The notes under the pieces: generated by a model
The model's database searches: none
Told to the model about the DNA's origin: nothing
Seen by the model: only the letters and a program-made list of their open reading frames with translations
Shown: in pieces, positions 59,725 to 64,000 of the stretch
Position numbering within the stretch: position 1 is the first letter of the stretch
Layout: every line of letters begins with the position of its first letter
DNA from: Candidatus Proelusimicrobium excrementi
Lineage (GTDB): Bacteria > Elusimicrobiota > Elusimicrobia > Elusimicrobiales > Elusimicrobiaceae
Direction of reading: 5' to 3'
Length of the DNA: 64,000 nucleotides
NCBI GenBank assembly: GCA_934643455.1
Contig: CAKUBV010000006.1
Coordinates: 1-64,000, forward strand
Position numbers and translations under genes: made by a program

Positions 59725-59849
59725 TTATCCCCAAAATGGAATATATTTAGCATGTTTTCGTGATTTGTTTGTTGGATCTGATAGTTTAATTTTTCCATCT
59801 GCTATTGTATCAGCAATAATTCTAGATATCATAGGATAGTTTTTTTCAT
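59725..59849 (-). other. possible micro-ORF with a frame break in an A7 tract
   Basis: GGAG is followed 7 bases later by ATG and then A7, after which that frame stops at six codons. The neighbouring frame is open for 35 codons from an ATG at 59832 (MISRIIADTIADGKIKLSDP...) to 59725. One extra A would join them. It lies 28 bases behind the one-TM protein gene. It may be a slippage site, a pseudogene or coincidence. Confidence 0.35.
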
Positions 59850-59877
59850 TTTTTATCTCCTATATTATCTGTGGAAG

Positions 59878-60780
59878 TTAATCACATGTGTTTTTTACGT
59901 CTGTTATTTCTGCATCGGAGATTATTCCGTTTAATAATACCGCATCAATACTTAAAACGACAGGATTTCGACTCCATTCTGCCGCCTGTATCGCTTGTAA
60001 TTTAGCTTCAGAAAATAAATCTCGCTCCAGTACCGTATTAAACATTTGTCCAGGAGCAGCAACAGCTTCTATTTTAATTTTGATCAATGGATCATTTGCC
60101 ATATCTACCTTGACAATCTTATAGCTTCCCTCCAAGTGTGTTTTTTGGGACTGGTTACGGGTTTGCTTGGTTACTTGTTTGATTTGGTTTTGGGACAGAC
60201 GCTGTCCATATATTTTCACACCACTAGGCAATTCTGCAGAAGCCTTTAACAAAGAAGCTTTAGATTGGTCAGCTTCGTTGGACAAAACTTCATAATTGGG
60301 AATTTTGGAAGCCAATAAATTTACTGTTTCCATCTCAGAACTTTTATCTATATAATGCTTCCAAATCGGTGCACCGAACAAAATAACCATAGCACCCAAA
60401 ATTAATATCACTTTTTGGTTTCCGCTCATATCTTTTGCCATTTCTTTTATAATATCCAAAACTTTGGCCGTAATGTCGGCTGAACCGCTCTGAACCTTAA
60501 ATTTTAATTCCAAAGCGGCACGCTCTTCCGTAGTTAAACAACGAGCATCCATTGTCCCTGTCTTAATAAAAGCATAAATCTTATACAAAGACTGTTGAAC
60601 ATCCACCAACCCTGCCATAACATTAGCTGGTACTGTAGAATCCAAAGAAGCATCTGGGATATAATAACTAAAATCCTCCCAATTTTCAACATCTAATTTT
60701 ACAACAGGTTTGTTAGTCCAATCCTTGATAGCGGCAATAGCACTCTCATACCCGTTAACTTTTATTTCTGCATAGTCCAT
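59878..60780 (-). CDS. one-TM protein of the repressor-linked operon
   Basis: 300 residues of no family I recognise. N-terminal ~110 residues soluble, one membrane helix (about 131-150, VILILGAMVILFGAPIW), C-terminal ~150 residues soluble, with a central basic QNQIKQVTKQTRNQSQKT stretch. GC and codon use are lower than in the host genes. It is transcribed in the same direction as the CI-type repressor, so it should be expressed in the lysogen. Membrane-anchored effectors in this position (as with lambda rexB) can act in superinfection exclusion, but that is inference only. Confidence 0.65.
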   Translation of the reverse strand: MDYAEIKVNGYESAIAAIKDWTNKPVVKLDVENWEDFSYYIPDASLDSTVPANVMAGLVDVQQSLYKIYAFIKTGTMDARCLTTEERAALELKFKVQSGSADITAKVLDIIKEMAKDMSGNQKVILILGAMVILFGAPIWKHYIDKSSEMETVNLLASKIPNYEVLSNEADQSKASLLKASAELPSGVKIYGQRLSQNQIKQVTKQTRNQSQKTHLEGSYKIVKVDMANDPLIKIKIEAVAAPGQMFNTVLERDLFSEAKLQAIQAAEWSRNPVVLSIDAVLLNGIISDAEITDVKNTCD

Positions 60781-60868
60781 TATTAGCTCTCTTCCCCCCC
60801 TGTTAAAAAAGTGTCTCAGTTTTCTTGATTGTCCTAGCTAAAATATCTTTTTCATAAATGTCTTAAGA

Positions 60869-60937
60869 TTAATTCTCGGTCTTTTCTGGATTGTCCGGCG
60901 TTACAAACTTCGGCGTGGGCGGCGGTACCGGGGCCAT
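60869..60937 (-). CDS. 22-residue proline-rich microprotein
   Basis: An ATG with AGGAG 7 bases upstream; the product is MAPVPPPTPKFVTPDNPEKTE plus one residue. It lies between the DUF4145-like protein and the one-TM protein. The strong ribosome-binding site suggests real translation; the frame is too short for a statistical argument. Confidence 0.45.
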   Translation of the reverse strand: MAPVPPPTPKFVTPDNPEKTEN

Positions 60938-61012
60938 TTTTAATCTCCTTGAATATTTATATATAATCATTTTACATTATATAGCGGGAAGCAGTAACAA
61001 AGGGGTTTTTGA

Positions 61013-61819
61013 TTATTTTAAATCCATTTCTTTAACTGGGACCCTACCTTCTCTTGCCTTGTATTCTAAATGCTCTTTTTCAAAACGTTCAAGTTCTATA
61101 TCGGCAACCATCGCTCTACACGTAATACTTATAAATCTTTTTAAATCGTCTATATCTCTGTTTTGATATATTTTTGTATAGTGAGTTTCGTCATTACCTA
61201 ATTCTAGGGAAGCTTCAGCCGCTTTATTAATATATGCATATTCATTTAAGAAGTTTTTTACTACATTTTTTGCGGCACTCGTATTTACAATAGACTCTTT
61301 TTTATCAGGTTGTTTATATATTGCGAAATCTCTAATTAAGAACTCCGCCGCCTTTCTATATCCCGCCCCTGCAATGTCTATGCAATCATAATGCTGAGCT
61401 TTTTTTGCTTGGTTATATATTTTTACAAAAGCAGGAAACATTGCTTTGATAATATCATCAAAAGTTTCTTCCTGAAAATCTCGTTCAGGATAAAAAGGTG
61501 TTTCGGAAAAACAACTATTAATATATAATCTATTGCCATTACTAAAATATCTGCCTATTGTTATTTCCGAACATTCTACACATTGGAAAACAACTAAATT
61601 AATAATTTCATTACTATTTCTAGTTGTTTGTCCATTAATTTTAGTTATAAAACGAAAGCCTACCTTTTTTCCACAATGAGGGCATATTTGGGGCTTACTC
61701 TCCAATATAAGAGTTTTTCCGTTATGTTCCACTGTTACTTCTTCTGACTTATCAATCGTATTAGCGCGTTTAGCTGCTTCTATTTGTTTTTTATTACTTT
61801 TCTTATTAAAGAGGCACAT
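61013..61819 (-). CDS. zinc-ribbon protein with DUF4145-like domain
   Basis: 268 residues. An N-terminal zinc ribbon (CPHCGKK ... CVECSEI, about residues 42-80) is followed by an alpha-helical region with GAGYRKAAEFLIRDFA and NDETHYTKIYQNRD, the pattern of DUF4145. DUF4145 domains are frequently found in restriction and other phage-defence proteins. It has one base between its start and the repressor stop, so it is in the repressor operon and should be made in the lysogen. Confidence 0.7.
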   Translation of the reverse strand: MCLFNKKSNKKQIEAAKRANTIDKSEEVTVEHNGKTLILESKPQICPHCGKKVGFRFITKINGQTTRNSNEIINLVVFQCVECSEITIGRYFSNGNRLYINSCFSETPFYPERDFQEETFDDIIKAMFPAFVKIYNQAKKAQHYDCIDIAGAGYRKAAEFLIRDFAIYKQPDKKESIVNTSAAKNVVKNFLNEYAYINKAAEASLELGNDETHYTKIYQNRDIDDLKRFISITCRAMVADIELERFEKEHLEYKAREGRVPVKEMDLK

Positions 61820-61820
61820 A

Positions 61821-62480
61821 TTAAGCCCTCTCTTTTTTTCTTTTCATAGGTTTATACACATCAATAACTTTACCAACTATATGTACGCGAGAAAGTTCAT
61901 ATATAAGTTTTTTATATTGAGGGTTATCCGGGACAAGATGTATATTTTCACCATGTATATAAAATCGTTTGACTGTACTATATTCATCGTCTATTCTTGC
62001 TAAAACCACATCGCCTTGTAAAGGGTCAATATCTGGGTCTACAATAATAAAATCTCCATCATAAATAGAATGGCTCGGATCTTCTGGATCCACCATGCAA
62101 TTGCCGGTTATTTTAATTGCAAACTGATTTTCTCCAGTTTTTCTATAAGGTAAAAAAGATTCTGTTTCTTCTAAAATAAATTTTTCATTTTTAGCTGATG
62201 AAATGCCACGCACTGGAATATAATCTAATTCTATTCTAGCTTCTACCATGTTTGATAAATTTTTTTGACTGTATATACTGAAAATTTCTTTGAGTTCTTG
62301 CTCTGATTTCTTGAATATTTTAGACATCTTTTTTATGTAACTTTCTGAAGGCTTATCTTTGCCTTTAAACCAATCTGAAACTGTTGTAGGCGTAATACCC
62401 AAAAGTCCTGCCAATTTTGTCTGCGCCCCTCTTAGGACTCCTTCATTAATGCTTTTTAGTAAACCTTCTTTCTTATCCAT
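61821..62480 (-). CDS. CI/LexA-type phage repressor with Cys at the catalytic Ser position
   Basis: 219 residues. N-terminal helix-turn-helix (QTKLAGLLGITPTTVSDWFKG, about 19-39). C-terminal S24 self-cleavage domain with ITGNCMVDPEDPSHSIYDGD where the usual motif is G-D/N-S-M; the catalytic Lys is in STVKRFY. The Ser-to-Cys change may slow or abolish RecA-stimulated self-cleavage. It controls lysogeny from the operator at 62533-62550, 53 bases upstream of its start. Confidence 0.88.
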   Translation of the reverse strand: MDKKEGLLKSINEGVLRGAQTKLAGLLGITPTTVSDWFKGKDKPSESYIKKMSKIFKKSEQELKEIFSIYSQKNLSNMVEARIELDYIPVRGISSAKNEKFILEETESFLPYRKTGENQFAIKITGNCMVDPEDPSHSIYDGDFIIVDPDIDPLQGDVVLARIDDEYSTVKRFYIHGENIHLVPDNPQYKKLIYELSRVHIVGKVIDVYKPMKRKKERA

Positions 62481-62524
62481 ATTATTTTTTCCTCATCGTA
62501 AAATGGGCAAATAAAAATATTCCC

Positions 62525-62553
62525 TTGACTTTTTAGGTTATTTAACCTAAAAT
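62525..62553 (+). promoter_or_regulatory. early rightward promoter with repressor operator
   Basis: TTGACT (62525-62530), a 17-base spacer, TAAAAT (62548-62553). The spacer holds the perfect palindrome TTAGGTTA-tt-TAACCTAA (62533-62550). A further half-site TAACCT follows at 62553-62558. A related inverted pair AACCTAA-tt-TTAGGTT occurs at 63606-63621 before the tRNA. Confidence 0.85.
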
Positions 62554-62557
62554 AACC

Positions 62558-62775
62558 TTACAAGGTTTCAATCCGGGGTAAACCGGGTTAAGCTTAAAGC
62601 GGCGGCGAAGTTCCACCGGTAAGCAGACAACGCCGAACGCTGAAAAAGGATTGAAGATACAGGAAGTACGGCTAAAAAAATTTGAGTAACATCACCGGCG
62701 TTAGCCCCGCCGGTGATACTGTATCTTCAAAACCGAGTATATAATCCGCAAAAGTATGTACTCGGTTTTATTTTA
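62558..62775 (+). ncRNA. structured RNA with alternative helices in the phage early region
   Basis: About 215 bases between the operator-controlled promoter and a terminator, without ORF. Helix A: TTCAATCC (62567-62574) with GGATTGAA (62648-62655). Helix B: TTGAAGATACAG (62651-62662) with CTGTATCTTCAA (62719-62730), 12 perfect pairs. A and B share TTGAA and exclude one another. Inside B is the 10-pair hairpin ATCACCGGCG/CGCCGGTGAT (62691-62717); inside A are GGCG/CGCC and CCGG/CCGG. The end is the stem AAAACCGAGTA/TACTCGGTTTT (62729-62769). The layout suggests an attenuator or regulatory RNA. I do not recognise the class. Confidence 0.7.
62729..62775 (+). terminator. terminator of the phage RNA
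   Basis: 11-pair stem with a 19-base loop, followed by ATTTTAG. If it is not fully efficient, read-through supplies the genes from 62826. Confidence 0.75.
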
Positions 62776-62825
62776 GCAATTTTTACCAATAAATAGGATT
62801 TAAAAATAATCAAAGAGGTTTAGAA

Positions 62826-63164
62826 ATGACGAAAGAGCAGCGCAAACAGGCACCGAAAGAAATTGTGATAAATATCGGCGAGGGTGATAATGCAGTGAAA
62901 GTGCATTGTTATACCGTTTACGGGCTTTCTTTAACAATGCCGGGCAGAGGAGGAAGAGGCAAATTATCTACGGACTATATATATAAGGCCCTGCGCAAAT
63001 CCCCCCCGCTGCCCTCCGTGGAATATGCCGGGATGAGGGTATTCCCGAAGGATAAGGAGTTTTTAAAGAAAGTTATGGCGTGGATTTTAAACGACAAAAC
63101 CTTTGCACAGGAAAAAAGGGAATTAGACGCCGCCTACCTTGAACAGCTGAGGGCGCAGAGATGA
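62826..63164 (+). CDS. phage early protein of unknown function
   Basis: 112 residues, ATG with GAGG 8 bases upstream. Small basic protein (MTKEQRKQAPKEIVINIG...), no recognised domain. It overlaps the next gene by 4 bases. Higher GC than the repressor operon, so the two arms of the element differ in composition. Confidence 0.7.
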   Translation: MTKEQRKQAPKEIVINIGEGDNAVKVHCYTVYGLSLTMPGRGGRGKLSTDYIYKALRKSPPLPSVEYAGMRVFPKDKEFLKKVMAWILNDKTFAQEKRELDAAYLEQLRAQR

Positions 63165-63388
63165 GGCCTTACGACGTGGAGTTAGATATCGGCGGGATTG
63201 TGCTTGAGGTTTGCGGCAACTATACCCCGCCGAGAGAGGCCTGCAAGAGCGGACACCCCGACACCTGGGAAGAGGAAGAGCCGGGCGAGTTGGATATTAC
63301 GGCAGTCGCCTTAGACGGCAAAGCCCTTAAATGCGATTTAGCGGCTTTTAAGGCGGCATGGGAAGACCGAATATGGGAAAGCCTGTGA
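63161..63388 (+). CDS. small acidic phage protein
   Basis: 75 residues, acidic (TWEEEEPGELD), no recognised domain. 4-base overlap with the preceding gene suggests coupled translation. Confidence 0.65.
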   Translation: MRPYDVELDIGGIVLEVCGNYTPPREACKSGHPDTWEEEEPGELDITAVALDGKALKCDLAAFKAAWEDRIWESL

Positions 63389-63489
63389 GCTTTGTGTTTA
63401 TTGCGCCATTTGGCGCGACAGTAAACGCGAACCTTGCGTTAAGGTGGGCGTTTAAGGAGGGGCACAATGTTAAAAGTTTTAAAAGATAA
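63373..63489 (+). CDS. possible 38-residue overlapping ORF
   Basis: ATG inside the end of the preceding gene; the product MGKPVSFVFIAPFGATVNAN... has a short hydrophobic N-terminal part and basic end. It overlaps both the gene before (16 bases) and the gene after (23 bases). Confidence 0.35.
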   Translation: MGKPVSFVFIAPFGATVNANLALRWAFKEGHNVKSFKR

Positions 63490-63583
63490 GGCCGACGAAA
63501 TTATAGATTTTTTGGTTTTGGTTCTTACGCTGGGCTTTGCGGTTAAAGGACTGATTTTAATAGGGTTTGTGTTTTTTTATTAA
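63467..63583 (+). CDS. 38-residue membrane microprotein of the phage
   Basis: AAGGAGG seven bases before the ATG. The product is a basic amphipathic start (MLKVLKDKADEIID) and one hydrophobic segment (FLVLVLTLGFAVKGLILIGFVFFY). Phage microproteins of this type may be holins, exclusion proteins or membrane tethers; nothing decides between these. Confidence 0.6.
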   Translation: MLKVLKDKADEIIDFLVLVLTLGFAVKGLILIGFVFFY

Positions 63584-63638
63584 CTCGGGCCGACGGGAGG
63601 GCCGGAACCTAATTTTAGGTTTATTTCCCGTGCAATTT

Positions 63639-63709
63639 CGCGGGGTGGTGTAAGGGTAACATGGCGGTTTCATAAGCCGCAGTTAAAGGTTCGACTCCTT
63701 TCCCCGCAA
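63639..63709 (+). tRNA. tRNA with anticodon CAT, initiator-like (C1:A72 mismatch)
   Basis: The acceptor pairs CGCGGGG with CCCCGCA, leaving a C-A mismatch at the end, which is the hallmark of bacterial initiator tRNA. D stem GTGT/ACAT, anticodon stem GCGGT/GCCGC with loop TT-CAT-AA, T arm AAAGG-TTCGACT-CCTTT, discriminator A, no encoded CCA. Of the three G-C pairs usual next to the initiator anticodon loop, two are present and the third is a U-G. It lies among phage genes, not at an att site, and is therefore phage-borne. Confidence 0.82.
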
Positions 63710-63850
63710 AGATTTTGGCTTAGGCCAAAAAATAAAATAAATAACTAAAACGCCGGAGCCGGGCTCAAGTCTAGAGCCGAAATATCGGGATTGCAGTTCC
63801 AACCACCGGCCCCGATTAGCCAAGGCTCCGGCGAGATAAAGAGGATAAAA

Positions 63851-64000
63851 ATGGTATTCAAGAAAGCAAAAAAGGAACAGGCTAAATTAAGATTAGCCTT
63901 AAGCGGCCCGAGCGGATCGGGCAAGACGTACACCGCACTTACTTTTGCCAAATATATAGGCAAAAAAGTGGCGGTAATAGATACGGAAGGTAACAGCGCG
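63851..64000 (+). CDS. AAA-type phage ATPase (partial, cut by window edge)
   Basis: 50 codons are visible. MVFKKAKKEQAKLRLAL is followed by the P-loop SGPSGSGKTYT and a VAVIDTEGNSA strand. This matches phage RecA-like ATPases of the AAA_24/Sak4 group, which support single-strand annealing recombination. The 3' end lies outside the window. Confidence 0.75.
   Translation, partial: MVFKKAKKEQAKLRLALSGPSGSGKTYTALTFAKYIGKKVAVIDTEGNSA

Noticed and set aside
62826..63388. Small phage genes as anti-repressor or Cro
   Set aside because: The position fits, but neither product shows a helix-turn-helix or other motif, so no such name is given.
63639..63709. tRNA as the integration site of the element
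   Set aside because: It is flanked on both sides by phage genes and faces away from the integrase end; the integrase-side boundary is near ftsQ.

Overview
The window looks like chromosome from a gut-type Elusimicrobiota bacterium (Elusimicrobium/Avelusimicrobium-like). This is inferred from the style of its type IV prepilin, its Gram-negative envelope genes (Lol export, LpxK/LpxL, heptose and KDO steps), its many small secreted cysteine-rich proteins and its moderate GC. No ribosomal RNA is present to confirm it. About 58 kb is host chromosome. The last ~5.7 kb (58273 to the right edge) is the left end of an integrated phage-like element that runs out of the window.

Layout. 1-3 kb: repeat-rich intergenic DNA, a candidate small RNA and a cysteine-rich secreted protein. 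3-8.9 kb: lolD-lolC, tRNA-Leu(GAG), two secreted proteins (one thioredoxin-like) and thrS. 9-12 kb: an LtaS-like sulfatase-fold membrane enzyme and an Mrp/NBP35 protein. 12-18.7 kb: a TetR-controlled tripartite ABC-2 efflux operon whose promoter is covered by a perfect palindrome. 19-20.5 kb: an isolated phage terminase small/large pair with no other phage genes. 21.6-27.3 kb: dnaJ-like gene, MFS transporter, DPE2-type malQ and a secreted protein. 27.5-28.3 kb: a second full-length cysteine-rich protein. 29-36.5 kb: lipooligosaccharide genes (lpxK; lpxL-gmhB-DUF3108-rfaE1-kdsB-pyrG). 37 kb: a type IV prepilin. 38-42 kb: aminotransferase, nadC, nadA and lipoproteins. 43-45 kb: a deoxyinosine-type DNA glycosylase beside a macrodomain protein. 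45.3-46.9 kb: a very AT-rich gene desert with seven related palindromes. 47-50.4 kb: a third full-length cysteine-rich protein and two tandem RDD-membrane/pilin-like fusion proteins. 51-58 kb: ftsQ-ftsA-ftsZ-pilT-cmk-plsC-rpsA, all on the minus strand.

The most unusual feature of the host part is its intergenic DNA. At least 16 copies of a ~130 bp imperfect inverted repeat lie between genes. The arms and the central hairpin differ between copies but stay complementary within each copy, so base pairing is conserved rather than sequence. A second inverted repeat (GTAGGTCAGG...CCTGACCTAC, five copies), a conserved T-tract promoter box and a conserved two-hairpin 3' module travel with the cysteine-rich and prepilin genes. 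Together they look like a duplicated surface-protein cassette family with shared regulation.

The element at the right end has a tyrosine integrase next to four GTTACATAA repeats. A leftward operon reads out from the CI-like repressor: repressor, zinc-ribbon/DUF4145-like protein, a 22-codon microprotein, a one-TM protein and a possible frameshifted microORF. Rightward lie an operator-overlapped promoter, a ~215 nt structured RNA with two mutually exclusive helices, small early genes, an initiator-like tRNA and an AAA ATPase cut by the window edge. The repressor-linked genes are the best candidate for an undescribed lysogenic-conversion or defence locus, but nothing in the sequence proves that role.
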